This document shows, one piece after another, positions 50,084 to 59,613 of a DNA stretch of 64,000 nt. The position numbers were made by a program, and so were the translations under genes. The notes beneath the pieces are model-generated. The model was given only the letters and a program-made list of their open reading frames with translations. It was not told where the DNA came from and did no database searches. Positions within the stretch are counted from its first letter, which is position 1; every line of letters starts with the position of its first letter. The stretch covers positions 62,001-126,000 of the forward strand of contig JAKACZ010000001.1 in assembly GCA_021820965.1 (NCBI GenBank). Direction: 5' to 3'. The stretch is from Bacillota bacterium (GTDB lineage: Bacteria > Bacillota > Sulfobacillia > Sulfobacillales > Sulfobacillaceae).

Positions 50084-51240
50084 TCAACTCACATACCGCC
50101 CAGCATACTGCCAGCCGTCTCCGCGTTGCAGAACATGGCAGTATTTATACGCAATGCCCTGGGCCACTTTGTGACCCTCGATCACGATATCGAAGCGGCC
50201 CGTGGCCGGAATCGTCACGTGGCCGGACCCGATGCCCCGGTGTACTTCCCGCAAGACACCACGGCTTGGACGAGATCGCCGGTGTTGCTTGGTCGGGCCA
50301 GATGTCGAATCGGAAAGCTGTCTTGGTCCGTCCGGCAGCGGTGCCGGTTGCCACGGCCCTGCGCCGGCCAGACTTGGACGTACGCGGGCAGTGCGGTGAA
50401 GGATGTGGGGGTGCTTTCGCCGGCAGAGAGCGTCGTAGTAGTGCTCCTTGGGAAAACCGTGCTCAGTGCGTTGCTTCTTGGTGCGTCCGCCTGATCCCCC
50501 TTCGACCGACCGCCCTGTAGCTCTCAACTGTTCATACAGCCGCCAGTGCGTGGCGTTCACCATCGCGGCCTCCTTCAGCGTCTTCTGGGTCTGAGCTTGG
50601 ATGGCCGGATACTCAAATTCGGCGGCGATGCGGTTGTGCTTCTTGAGGTTGCAGGGCGCGCACGCCAGTGTCGGGTTGCTGACCCGATCCGTCCCCACCA
50701 CGGCTCTCCCGCACGATGTATTCCACTTGCAGGGGGACATCGGTCCAACCGCAGTAGGCACAGCGGTGCCCCCACTTCTCCAGGAGGCACTCCCGTACTT
50801 CGTAGCCCAGGAGCGTCCCTGGCCGATAGGCTACCCCGCTGTTCGGGATTTTCGAGCTTCTGCGTGTCGAACTTGACGTGTGCCACACTCAGATGCGTGA
50901 TGGGTGCCAGCTTCCGGATCTTCGCCAGGGCATGGAGCGTCTGGTCTACTCGGGATTGCAAGCTCGGGGGAAGCCACCCAGCCTTCCGCTTTCGGTTCTG
51001 AAAGCGCGGCCTCCGATAGCGGGTCTTGCGAGACCGGCGCCCTCTTAGGAGAGCCCTCCGGGTATCCAGCCGGGCTTTGATGTGAGCTTTGTGCACGAGG
51101 ATGCCGTAGAAGATGACCTTTAAGCCTCTGGCTCCCTCAAAGATGCTAACCACTCCCGTCTCTTTTGCTCCCGGGATCGAACTTGGCCCGGAGGGGCTGG
51201 AAAGCCGAGTCCGCCGCCGTGCGATCCTTGGTTCAGCGGC
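50084..51240 (-). pseudogene. iscB: IscB (RuvC-HNH nuclease of OMEGA system), decayed
   Basis: Successive minus-strand frames give nearly a whole IscB: QPLRAKFDPGSK (RuvC-I Asp), RRALLRGRRSRKTRYRRPRFQNRKRKAGWLPPSL (Arg-rich bridge helix), APITHLSVAHVKFDTQKLENP (RuvC-II), GYEVRECLLEKWGHRCAYCGWTDVPLQVEYIV (HNH), NPTLACAPCNLKKHN, GGRTKKQRTEHGFPKEHYYDALC (RuvC-III Asp) and the C-terminal ATGRFDIVIEGHKVAQGIAYKYCHVLQRGDGWQY. At least four frameshifts break it. The RuvC-II Glu is replaced (VAHV for VEHV/VELV) and the HNH His of VEHI is Tyr. The first 40 or so residues and the upstream omega-RNA region are missing. Confidence 0.88.
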
Positions 51241-51290
51241 GAGCCTTCAGAAACCCGTCCCCGCCAGGAGACCTCGGCGCTGGATGCTTA

Positions 51291-51655
51291 GCCTAATCAA
51301 TGATTCGGGATTATCAGGCCATCGGGCGCACGTGGTTTCCCAAGGGTCAACAAAAACAAATCCCCACCTATGGAAAACGTTGGGGCGCCAAATTATTAGG
51401 AACGCTGAATTATGGCACCGGGGAAGTGCTATGGCATCACGCCAACCACCATGATGCGGCTGTGTTTCTCGCGTTTCTGAAGCAGGTCGTCGAGCACTGC
51501 CCCGGCAAGCGCATCGTGATGATTTTGAATCACGCGCGGATCCACCAGCCAAGCTCATTCAAAGACGGTAGCCGCCACTGTGGATGCCGTCGCAGGTTCA
51601 CGAAGCGCGTGAACGCAGACCCGGAACAAACCATCAAGCGCCTCTGTTGGAATTA
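51291..51655 (+). pseudogene. IS630-family transposase remnant
   Basis: MIRDYQAIGRTWFPKGQQKQIPTYGKRWGAKLLGTLNYGTGEVLW, then VFLAFLKQVVEHCPGKRIVMILNHARIHQ, is the central DDE region of IS630 transposases. The usual ILDNARIHH has lost its catalytic Asp (ILNHARIHQ), and the PPYSP...NPIE region is absent. It abuts the truncated 5' end of the IscB gene on the other strand. 51656-51954 shows only degenerate coding sequence. Confidence 0.8.
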
Positions 51656-51954
51656 GGCCGCGCGAACGCGCGGCACCACGAAGCGGTCCTGCTCAACGCC
51701 CCGGCGTACGCGGGGCGGCTTGGCGTGTCCGCCACCCAGCGTCTCCTCTCGGGTCACCATGTTTCGGCCATGATTGCCTACGGCGGGAGTCGGCATCCAC
51801 TTATCGCCTTTTGCAACCTTTTGACCGGGTATATATAGGCTCAGGCGTAACCAGTTTCAGCGCAGCCGCGTACGACGCAACCCGGAACGTTATCATCGGC
51901 TCAGAGGCCACCACTGGAAAGGACTTAGGCAGTCCCCGGAACGCCTGCTTCCGG

Positions 51955-53097
51955 TTATCGCGCCGACGAGGACGCCATAGGCGGTTCGGCTGGAATCGCA
52001 GGTGCGGGACGACGCCGGGCGGCCCTGCCAATCAGCCAAGGACTAAATGGGGTCAAGCCGATCAACAACATCGCACCCACCGATCCCGCCACCAACAACG
52101 CCACAGTCAGTCCGGCCAGCCAGTACGAGGGATGGTATAGATTCAGGCGCACCAACAAGTCTGTCCAGTATTGGAGTAGCATGGGATGGACTAAATAGAT
52201 GCCAAAACTAATGTCTGACACCAGCTTGATTAAAGCCCAGCGTCCAGGGCTGGCCAGTCGCTGCGCTTCATAGCGGACCCCCACGGCCGCCAAGAGCACA
52301 ATACTCATCATCGCCCATGGCACCATGGCCGGTTGAATAACCGCCTCGCCCAGCAGAAGATTGTGCCCCACATATGTCTCAAGGACGAACTGGATCAGCA
52401 TCACTAAGGCCATTCCTAAACTGAGCCACACCACCGTGCCCAAATGGTTCTGAAGCCAATGACGGACCCGCGCCCAATGTAGGGCGGCCACGCCTCCCAT
52501 GACGAAGTATACGGCATAGGTCCACACCTCGTCATTCATGTAGCGGTTGACAAAACCGCCGTGTCGATAGTATTGGTCATAGGTCATGAGTGCCATTTGC
52601 AGTACGAACGCCACCGCCACGACCCACACGGGGTGCTTCTTACCCACCTTCATCAAAGCCAGAAACAGGGGCAAAACCAGATAAAACTGCATGGTGATAA
52701 GTAGGTAATACAAGTGGAACCAAGCGCCGCCAGTCCAGAGATCGTGCCCATACTCCGCTAAGAATGGAATTAAGCCGGGAAATCCGCGGAATAAGAGAAT
52801 ATAGGCAGCACTCCAAATGAGATAAGGAAACAGGACCAGCTTATACCGCTTAAGCCATACTTGAATCCAGTTGTTCTTCTTGCCGTACAGGGAATAGGTT
52901 AGAACAAAACCGGTCAGCGCCATGAACGACTCGCGGGTAAAGTGCATGATGGCCAAAATCGCCCCTGACAGCACCCATTCTCCGCCATTGGCCATGAACC
53001 AGGTGGAATGGACCACCACAACCGATACAATCGTAAGCGCCCGAACGAAGTCGGCGGCCTCAACGTAACCCTTTTTCGGCCAGGTTACCGCTGCCAT
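51955..53097 (-). CDS. Membrane acyltransferase (acyltransferase 3 family)
   Basis: 380 residues with about ten membrane spans: FVRALTIVSVVVVHSTWF near the N-terminus with the catalytic His of the family, FMALTGFVLTYS, and FGIYLVHPMLLQYW near the C-terminus. Such proteins O-acetylate or acylate surface sugars, lipids or antibiotics. The ATG at 53097 has GGGAGG 7 bases ahead and overlaps the upstream ligase gene by 13 bases, so the two probably act in one pathway. Confidence 0.85.
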   Translation of the reverse strand: MAAVTWPKKGYVEAADFVRALTIVSVVVVHSTWFMANGGEWVLSGAILAIMHFTRESFMALTGFVLTYSLYGKKNNWIQVWLKRYKLVLFPYLIWSAAYILLFRGFPGLIPFLAEYGHDLWTGGAWFHLYYLLITMQFYLVLPLFLALMKVGKKHPVWVVAVAFVLQMALMTYDQYYRHGGFVNRYMNDEVWTYAVYFVMGGVAALHWARVRHWLQNHLGTVVWLSLGMALVMLIQFVLETYVGHNLLLGEAVIQPAMVPWAMMSIVLLAAVGVRYEAQRLASPGRWALIKLVSDISFGIYLVHPMLLQYWTDLLVRLNLYHPSYWLAGLTVALLVAGSVGAMLLIGLTPFSPWLIGRAARRRPAPAIPAEPPMASSSAR

Positions 53098-54524
53098 CCG
53101 CGAACCTCCCCGACGCGACGGCGGAGGTCTTGGCGAGCCACCTTGCCGGTGCTGCCTTTGGGCAGGCTCTTGACCACGAAATACGCTGCCGGACACTTGA
53201 ATTTGGCCAATCCTTTAGCCGCCCAGTCGTCTAACCCATCGATGGTGAGGGCTTCTTCATCATGGGCCACCACAAAAGCCACCGGTTCCTCACCTAAGAT
53301 CGGGTGCGGCCGTCCCACCACGGCGCAATCTGCGACATCGGGATGCATCAAAAGCCATTCCTCCACCTCCCGCGGGAAGATTTTCTCACCGCCGCGGTTG
53401 ATAATATCGCGACTGCGACCATCCAGGTACAGATACCCGCTTGCGTCGATATGACCTAAATCACCGGTCGGGTACCATCCGCCGCGCATTACCTTCCGAG
53501 CCCATCGGTTGGGCCCCCACGACGGATCCAAAACCCCCGGTCCCCGGATTTCCACCCCGCCCCGCTCGCCCACGCGCAGCGGCTGCCCCGACGAACCGAC
53601 TACTCGCACCTCTATGCCCCGGGGGATTCCCACTGAGCCGGCCCGGTTACCACGACCGGGCAGCGGGTTGGCTGTGATTTGACTGGACGCTTCAGTCATT
53701 CCATACGTCTCAACAATTTCAATGTGGAACCGAGATTCAATCCGTTCGCGCGTGGCTGACGGAAGCGGGGCCGAGGCCGACCGGATAAATCGGATCCGTT
53801 CCGGATGCATCGGCGCTTCCGGCCGCTGACTCAGCACCCGCAGAATCGAGGGCACCGCATTAATCCAGGTGACGCGCTCTTGCTCTACCAAGTCCCAAAA
53901 CGCCGAGGCATGAAATCCGTCCGAAACCACCAGTGTGCTCCCCGCTCTAAGACTACCGAGTACTGCCACCACCAGCGCATTGATGTGAAAGAGTGGTAAC
54001 GGCGACAATCCGCGTTCATCCGGGCGAAGTCCATGCGCGGCGACCACCTGTCCAGCTGTGTGCCAGAGCGCTTCAAAGGACAGACCGACCGGCTTCGGAT
54101 CGCCCGTCGACCCAGACGTTAAGAGAATCAGACCGCCAGTTTTTTCATCGCGCGGCACCACCACCGGGGCGTTCACGACCGGAACGGGCCGGCGCTGGCC
54201 GTCAAACAGCACAGTGCTACCGCTCTTATCCAGCGTGCGTCGCACATCATCCTCGGGGGCGGAGGGATTGATCGGTACCGCCACCGCGTTAATGGCCAAC
54301 AGCGCCGAAAACCATAGGATAAATGCACCGGGGTCGGCGATTTTTAGGGCAACCCGCAGTCCAGAGGCCAAGCCCCAGGTCTTTAACACCTCGGCGCGAT
54401 CGGCCACCTCAGCAACAAACTGCTCGTACGTCCACCGTTCCCCGGAATCGGTGACTAGGTACTCCCGATTGGACCTCAGCTCAGGCAAGATGGCGGCTAA
54501 ACTGTGTGTCCGTTGTCGTGCCAT
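53085..54524 (-). CDS. AMP-forming acyl-CoA ligase
   Basis: 479 residues of the adenylating superfamily. The P-loop-like motif is LLTSGSTGDPKPV (about 133-145), then ETYGMTEAS, the GWYPTGDLGH motif with its Asp, and the C-terminal hinge and Lys region (FPREVEEWLL; LPKGSTGKVARQDL). It activates a carboxylic acid as the adenylate and joins it to CoA or another thiol. Translational overlap with the acyltransferase gene suggests the acyl group is passed to that enzyme, possibly for surface modification (inference). Confidence 0.85.
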   Translation of the reverse strand: MARQRTHSLAAILPELRSNREYLVTDSGERWTYEQFVAEVADRAEVLKTWGLASGLRVALKIADPGAFILWFSALLAINAVAVPINPSAPEDDVRRTLDKSGSTVLFDGQRRPVPVVNAPVVVPRDEKTGGLILLTSGSTGDPKPVGLSFEALWHTAGQVVAAHGLRPDERGLSPLPLFHINALVVAVLGSLRAGSTLVVSDGFHASAFWDLVEQERVTWINAVPSILRVLSQRPEAPMHPERIRFIRSASAPLPSATRERIESRFHIEIVETYGMTEASSQITANPLPGRGNRAGSVGIPRGIEVRVVGSSGQPLRVGERGGVEIRGPGVLDPSWGPNRWARKVMRGGWYPTGDLGHIDASGYLYLDGRSRDIINRGGEKIFPREVEEWLLMHPDVADCAVVGRPHPILGEEPVAFVVAHDEEALTIDGLDDWAAKGLAKFKCPAAYFVVKSLPKGSTGKVARQDLRRRVGEVRGWQR

Positions 54525-54729
54525 TGTCTCCTCCTAGCGCTCATAGCATGTGGTAAACCGAAGTGGTCCATCCCTGGTTGGTATCGCAAATACAGTACAA
54601 ACCGAAGGCGAAACAAATCCGGAGTATGCCACGACTCGTCTTGGTCCGATATCGCTGTAATCATAACAGTCCCAGATAAACCCGGCCTGAATCCAACCTA
54701 AAGGTTTCCTGAAGTTGACGTAGTCCGCC

Positions 54730-55494
54730 TTAAGCGCGAAACGATCCAATTACCAGCCCGATGATTGCGCCGACCAAAGCAGACAGGGACACCAGCACAC
54801 CAAAACTCAGTGCACTCTTTACCAGAGAGGTTCGTGTAAGAACGCCCTTCACCGCTCCCAGCGTCAGAGCGCCGGCCATTGATATGGCCCAGCTCACATC
54901 GCGGGCGGTAACGAGGGAAAGGGGAAGCAAATACGGGAGTAGCGGCGGGGTCGATCCCACTATCACCGACAACCCCATTACCAGCGAGTTTTTGAGCGGC
55001 GTTTCCGCACGGTTTTGATGGATGCCAAGGTGCTCTCGGGCCATGAACTTTAGCCAGCGCGGGCGGCTTTGGACAATACTTGCGGTGACGCCGGGTACAC
55101 TGGAGCGCGGCACTCCAATATCACCCAGCAGGCGCGCTACATGATGGCGCTCGCGATGCGGGTGGCTGCGGATGGCTCGTTCCTGATCCGAAATTTCTTT
55201 TTTCATAAAGTCGTTTTCAGACTTTGTTGCAAGGTAAGAACCGACCGCCATCGACACCATGTTGGCGCCCACGGCCGATAGACCGGCAATCACCACCGAA
55301 AAATGACCTTGATGTGATAACGCTTCACCCGAGACCAATCCAATCGTGGCAACCAGTCCATCGTTCAGCCCAAAGATTCCTTCTCGCACGAGCCCGCTCT
55401 GACTCTTGTCGGACCGATTCAGCGGCTTTTTCCCACCAATGTAGCGGCTGCGGTTGATGCGGATGCGTGGTCGGCCGCTTTGGATCTCAGACAT
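54730..55494 (-). CDS. VIT1/CCC1-family transporter
   Basis: 254 residues from the ATG at 55494 (GGGGGTG ahead). The motif LVREGIFGLNDGLVATIGLVSGEA is the first membrane span of the VIT/CCC1 iron and manganese transporters, SYLATKSENDFMKKEI starts the cytoplasmic metal-binding helices with Glu-rich positions, and three C-terminal spans follow. These proteins move Fe(II) or Mn(II) out of the cytoplasm. The C-terminal part is shorter in charged residues than yeast CCC1; metal choice is unknown. Confidence 0.85.
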   Translation of the reverse strand: MSEIQSGRPRIRINRSRYIGGKKPLNRSDKSQSGLVREGIFGLNDGLVATIGLVSGEALSHQGHFSVVIAGLSAVGANMVSMAVGSYLATKSENDFMKKEISDQERAIRSHPHRERHHVARLLGDIGVPRSSVPGVTASIVQSRPRWLKFMAREHLGIHQNRAETPLKNSLVMGLSVIVGSTPPLLPYLLPLSLVTARDVSWAISMAGALTLGAVKGVLTRTSLVKSALSFGVLVSLSALVGAIIGLVIGSFRA

Positions 55495-55555
55495 GAAGAC
55501 ACCCCCCCGACAGTGTCTCCCTAGAATACGCCGGTTATCACACAGGAGTCGCGGA

Positions 55556-56077
55556 TCACTGCGGGCGGGGGCGCTGTAAAAAGCGATCCAAAGCCTCCCG
55601 ATCCGAATCATGCATGCTTGGGCGGGGCACCTCCGACGGTACCCACCATTTAAGTTCCGCCAGTTCGCCCAGGTCGGGGGCCAGTTGGCCGGGATCGCCT
55701 GCGTTCACTGCGTTCACTGCATTCACTGCCTTCAGGCGGCAGCGATAATAGAAGCGGAGCGAGTGAAACGGATGGCCAAACATGGCGATATAGCCTTCGG
55801 CCACGTGAATCAACTCTTGCGTGACAATGGCAAGCCCGGTTTCTTCCCGAAACTCGCGTGCCATACCCTCGTCCATGCGCTCAAACGGCTCTACTCCGCC
55901 CCCGGGAAAGTCCCAAAGTCCAGTAAACCGGGACCGGCTCAATAAGATACGGCCCTGGTGTTGCAAGATCCCGTAACCGGCCGGACGAAATCGCACACTG
56001 TCCGCCGGGTACTGTTTAACCTGACCAAAAAAGTCTGGACACTCGATCTCCCGGCCCTTTCCCGACGGCGGCTTCAT
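55556..56077 (-). CDS. NUDIX hydrolase
   Basis: About 173 residues from the ATG at 56077 (AGGAGG 11 bases ahead; an earlier ATG at 56110 has no site). The Nudix box is complete: GGGVEPFERMDEGMAREFREETGL. It hydrolyses nucleoside diphosphate-linked compounds; the lead-in YGILQHQGRILLSRSRFTGLWDFPGG is of the MutT kind. An odd VNAVNAVNAG stretch after YYRCRLKA comes from a 9-base tandem repeat at about 55700-55735. Confidence 0.85.
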   Translation of the reverse strand: MKPPSGKGREIECPDFFGQVKQYPADSVRFRPAGYGILQHQGRILLSRSRFTGLWDFPGGGVEPFERMDEGMAREFREETGLAIVTQELIHVAEGYIAMFGHPFHSLRFYYRCRLKAVNAVNAVNAGDPGQLAPDLGELAELKWWVPSEVPRPSMHDSDREALDRFLQRPRPQ

Positions 56078-56161
56078 CTTTTGCTGTTCCTCCTTTTCTC
56101 GCGCACGCATCTTCCGCTATGCTAGCATTAATGACTTTATCACGTCTGGAGGCTCCCCCCG

Positions 56162-57061
56162 ATGCTGGATCACATCATTCCCATCGCATTAACGCCATTT
56201 CATGACGATGGCGGACTCGACCTGGACAGTATTCCGACGCTCCAGGCCTTCTATCGCCGCCAAGGGGCGTCAGCTCTGATTGTACTGGGAATCATGGGTG
56301 AAGCTCATGCGCTGTCCGACCAAGAGCGCGAAGCGGTCATTGCCGCCTACGTTGCCACATCAGGCGATCTGCCCATCATTGCCACCGTATCCGCGCCAGC
56401 CACCGAGGTCGCGTGCGAGCGCGCCCGCCGAGCACGCCAATTGGGTGCCCACTACGTCATGGCAGCGCCGCCGCCCGGCGTCACCGATGTGACCCAGCTG
56501 ACCCGCCATTTCAGCCAAATCGCCACGGCCGCCGACTGCCCCTGGGTATTGCAGGACGAGCCGGTCACCACCGGCGTGCGCCTGCCGCCTGACGTCATCG
56601 CAAGCCTAGCTACGGCCGTTCCCAGCTTGACCGCCGTGAAGGTCGAGGATGTTCCTACTCCGTCCAAAATTGACGCACTTCACCGGCTGCTTCCGAAAAC
56701 AGACCTCTTCGGCGGGCTCGGGGGCCTGTACCTCTTTGAAGAACTTCAACATGGAGCGCGCGGCTCTATGACCGGCTTTAGCTACCCTGACATCCTCGGC
56801 CGGGTGATGGACCGGTTCGCCTACGATGCCGAAGGCGCGCGCGCCCTCTTTTATCAATATCTGCCCCTGATTCGGTATGAAGCCCAACTCGGCGTACGAG
56901 GCATCGCCATCCGCAAGGCGCTCTTCTATCGCCGGGGGCTCATCGCGTCGCCCGTGGTGCGAGCGCCGGCGGCACCGGCCGATCCTGTGATTCAAGCGGA
57001 TTTACTCGACTTGGTGAAAGCCCTGCGACTCCCGCTGACCGCGCAAGAAGGCCCGGTATAA
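56162..57061 (+). CDS. DapA-family (dihydrodipicolinate synthase-like) aldolase
   Basis: 299 residues starting behind GGAGG. The TIM-barrel features are GIMGEAHALSDQER (replacing GTTGE), Lys in LTAVKVEDVP as the Schiff-base candidate, and GGLGGLYLFEEL near the end. The usual Tyr of the YNxP motif is replaced (WVLQDEP), so it is unlikely to be the lysine-pathway enzyme; it may be a retro-aldolase or dehydratase for sugar acids. Its 3' end overlaps the convergent glcF-like gene by 60 bases. Confidence 0.8.
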   Translation: MLDHIIPIALTPFHDDGGLDLDSIPTLQAFYRRQGASALIVLGIMGEAHALSDQEREAVIAAYVATSGDLPIIATVSAPATEVACERARRARQLGAHYVMAAPPPGVTDVTQLTRHFSQIATAADCPWVLQDEPVTTGVRLPPDVIASLATAVPSLTAVKVEDVPTPSKIDALHRLLPKTDLFGGLGGLYLFEELQHGARGSMTGFSYPDILGRVMDRFAYDAEGARALFYQYLPLIRYEAQLGVRGIAIRKALFYRRGLIASPVVRAPAAPADPVIQADLLDLVKALRLPLTAQEGPV

Positions 57062-58249
57062 ATAGCGGGCTAGATGCTCGACTTCGGCGGGCAATTCTCG
57101 CTGCTGCACTCCCTGAGTCATCTCAAGCTGGCATCCGGGATTGACCACAAGCACGCGGTCAGGGAAGCGCTCCTGCACTTCGGTCATCTTTTCGACCAAA
57201 ATGCGTGAGGCCCAGTCGGGATGCTGGATGTTGTATATGCCGGCAGAGCCGCAGCATCGATCCTGACCGGGGATCGGCACAAACGTGTCACCCTCCACGG
57301 CCGCCGCGAGTTTCGCGGGAACGTCTCCCCCGCCCTCGACGTTTAACAGGTGGCACGAATTTTGCAGGGTGACACGCTCTCCAGTCCCGACGAAACGCAG
57401 CGGTCGCCCCTCGATGAGGGCGGTCCAATCTTTCACCCGGCGGCTGAAGCGGTCGGCCCGCTCGCTCCAATCCGGGTCGGACGCGAATAGCTCTCCGTAT
57501 TCCGACAGCATCGCACCACACCCGCCGGCTGTATTCACGACAGGGACGGCTCCTGTGCCTTCAAAAGCCTCAATATTGCGGCGGGCCAACGCGCGCGCCT
57601 CCTCGCTCCGCCCCGCATGCCACGCCAGCGCTCCGCAGCAGGTTTGCATCGCGGGTGTCTTGACCTCATATCCGACCGCAGCAAGAAGTTCAACCGCCGC
57701 CCGGTTCGCATCGTGGTACAAAGCCTCTTGCACGCACCCCTGGAAAAAGGAAGCCTTCCCCTGTGCCGGGGAGACCCGCGGTGCAGGTGGAATCATTTCG
57801 GGATGATACGCTAGCATCGGCATCAGCGATTTAAGGGCGGACGGCATGGGCAGGTGCTGGGCCCGTTTCCCCCATCGGGCCAGCCGTCCCAGCCGCTTGG
57901 GACTCTTAGTCAGGCGCAAAAGCATGCGCGGAACAAAACTCAGACCACGATGCCTAGGACGGGTACCGTCCAACACCGCCTTGCCCGCCTCGAGAATGCG
58001 ATGGTACTGTACCCCGGAAGGGCACGCGGTTTCGCAGGCACGGCACCCCAAACAATAAGTGAGGCTGGCTTCAAGCCCGTCGCCCGCCGCAATTTCGTCG
58101 TTAAGCACACCCTCTACCATGGCAATGCGTCCTCGCGGTGAATCCAGCTCGTTACCGGTGAGCCGATAGGTTGGGCAAGCAGGCAGGCAAAAGCCGCACT
58201 TATTGCAGTGGTTAATCTCCGCCATGGCCAGTTCAAATCGCTTCTCCAT
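57002..58249 (-). CDS. glcF: Glycolate oxidase iron-sulfur subunit-like (GlcF/LutA family)
   Basis: 415 residues. Two 4Fe-4S motifs (CNKCGFCLPACPTY and CLGCRACETACPSG) are followed by two CCG domains (QTCCGALAWHAG, DRCCGSAGIYN), which bind further cofactors. It transfers electrons from an FAD-containing 2-hydroxyacid dehydrogenase to the quinone pool. No GlcD or GlcE gene is nearby, so the partner must be elsewhere. It is 8 bases after the deformylase gene. Confidence 0.87.
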   Translation of the reverse strand: MEKRFELAMAEINHCNKCGFCLPACPTYRLTGNELDSPRGRIAMVEGVLNDEIAAGDGLEASLTYCLGCRACETACPSGVQYHRILEAGKAVLDGTRPRHRGLSFVPRMLLRLTKSPKRLGRLARWGKRAQHLPMPSALKSLMPMLAYHPEMIPPAPRVSPAQGKASFFQGCVQEALYHDANRAAVELLAAVGYEVKTPAMQTCCGALAWHAGRSEEARALARRNIEAFEGTGAVPVVNTAGGCGAMLSEYGELFASDPDWSERADRFSRRVKDWTALIEGRPLRFVGTGERVTLQNSCHLLNVEGGGDVPAKLAAAVEGDTFVPIPGQDRCCGSAGIYNIQHPDWASRILVEKMTEVQERFPDRVLVVNPGCQLEMTQGVQQRELPAEVEHLARYLYRAFLRGQRESQGFHQVE

Positions 58250-58257
58250 GTGAATGC

Positions 58258-58851
58258 CTACCAGATCAGCGCATGACCCGGCACCGGGCGGCGAAACCGC
58301 TCAATAAAACTTTTGAGCTCGGGGTCTGCTGGCACATTTTCCACGGTGGGATCTCCATTTTCGTCCGGCAGTCCCTCCTTGAGAGTGTAGCCGTCGTTTA
58401 GGTCGTCAATTCGGTCAATAAATAACACGCCATCCAGATGATCAATTTCATGCTGCAAAATCCGCGCATCAAAACCCTCGTATTTGCGTCGGAATGGTTT
58501 ACCGTCAGCAACCATCCCGGTGAGTTCGATCATCTCTGCCCGTCGCGTGGGACAATAGAAGCCGGGCACGGACAAACAGCCGTCGTAGTCCTTGACCTCA
58601 CCGCGGGTGTGGATAATTTTGGGATTGAAAATGACTTCCGGTTCCTCCATCTCGTGACCCTTCCAGATGAACGCGCGCGCCGACGATCCAATTTGGGGGG
58701 CTGCAATACCGTATGCCGACACCGTGTCCCAAGTGTCGAAAAAGTCTTCAACTAGTTGCTGCTCTTGATTGCCAATGCCCTTGGCCCTTTTCGTACGCTG
58801 CCGCAAGAAGGTATTGTTCTCCGGCAACATCCATATTCGTTGCTTCAACAT
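58258..58851 (-). CDS. def: Peptide deformylase
   Basis: 197 residues. The three signatures are AYGIAAPQIG, DGCLSVPG (normally EGCLS, here with Asp) and LQHEIDHLDG with the two metal-binding His and catalytic Glu. The Cys of the second motif is the third metal ligand. It removes the formyl group from nascent proteins. An insertion (GYTLKEGLPDENGDPTVENV) and an extended C-terminus make it slightly longer than bacterial type I enzymes. It overlaps the Toprim gene by 7 bases. Confidence 0.9.
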   Translation of the reverse strand: MLKQRIWMLPENNTFLRQRTKRAKGIGNQEQQLVEDFFDTWDTVSAYGIAAPQIGSSARAFIWKGHEMEEPEVIFNPKIIHTRGEVKDYDGCLSVPGFYCPTRRAEMIELTGMVADGKPFRRKYEGFDARILQHEIDHLDGVLFIDRIDDLNDGYTLKEGLPDENGDPTVENVPADPELKSFIERFRRPVPGHALIW

Positions 58852-59240
58852 TGTCCTCCGCTGCTGTAGTCTTCGTTATCACGTTCCGTCGATGGAATTG
58901 GTACAATTCCCAGCCGACGAAACCGATCCTCCATGTACTCCACAGGAGTATGCTCGACCCCATTAAATCCTGGCTTAGTGTAGATGTCCCATGCGTCGGG
59001 AAACACCTCTTTGAGAATTCGTCGGATGCGTCGGCCAGCCGAATCGGCGTCTGTCACGACCACGACTTGCCGATGGCGGGCCATCCACCGCAGCCGGATG
59101 AGCCGGTCTTGTCCAGGCATCCCGTAGGTCATCGCAATCGGAACACTTTCAGGCAGAAAGTTCCTTAAGCGCTTGGCGTCATTCTTGCCTTCTACAATGA
59201 CGAAAAACCCGTCCACGCCGATCCCTCCTCCAGAATGCAA
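58845..59240 (-). CDS. Toprim domain protein (RNase M5-like)
   Basis: 131 residues, a single Toprim domain: FFVIVEGKNDAKRLRNFLP with the catalytic Glu, and VVVVTDADSAGRRIRRILKEVFP with the DxD pair. Small stand-alone Toprim proteins of this type include RNase M5, which matures 5S rRNA in low-GC Gram-positives. This one lacks the longer C-terminal part of RnmV, so nucleic-acid processing is likely but the exact substrate is not known. Confidence 0.8.
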   Translation of the reverse strand: MHSGGGIGVDGFFVIVEGKNDAKRLRNFLPESVPIAMTYGMPGQDRLIRLRWMARHRQVVVVTDADSAGRRIRRILKEVFPDAWDIYTKPGFNGVEHTPVEYMEDRFRRLGIVPIPSTERDNEDYSSGGQC

Positions 59241-59613
59241 AGCAGGTTGGGATCACCCCCTCGGCGCTTTCTTGGTTTTATGCTACCATGTGTGCGGTTG
59301 AAAGAGAAGCAACAGCGCCCTGTGCCCGAGACCCTGGTGAGGCAATGCCGTTTGGGCCTCTTTTGCATTCGTACTCCCCTGCAATCGGCCCTTTGAGCGA
59401 GGGGGACTTTAAAATGATCCCCTGAACCCTCAGACCCATGCCCTTTCTTAACTCTTACGATTCGAGTTGAGTCCTCACACGATGTCGTGCAAGAATCGGT
59501 GATATGTCTGTGCAGTTTTGTCGTCCGGTTTCAAAACGGCGACAGGCCTCACGATCTTTCGAAACGCCTTCACAACTCGTTCAGAACGGAGGCATCCCCA
59601 GCGGATCCCGATA
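59241..59613. other. Intergenic stretch with a terminator-like hairpin
   Basis: No gene recognised. On the plus strand GAGGC (59339-59343) pairs with GCCTC (59356-59360) followed by TTTT, which would end a short plus-strand RNA from about 59280, but no protein gene lies there. A small RNA is possible. Confidence 0.3.
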
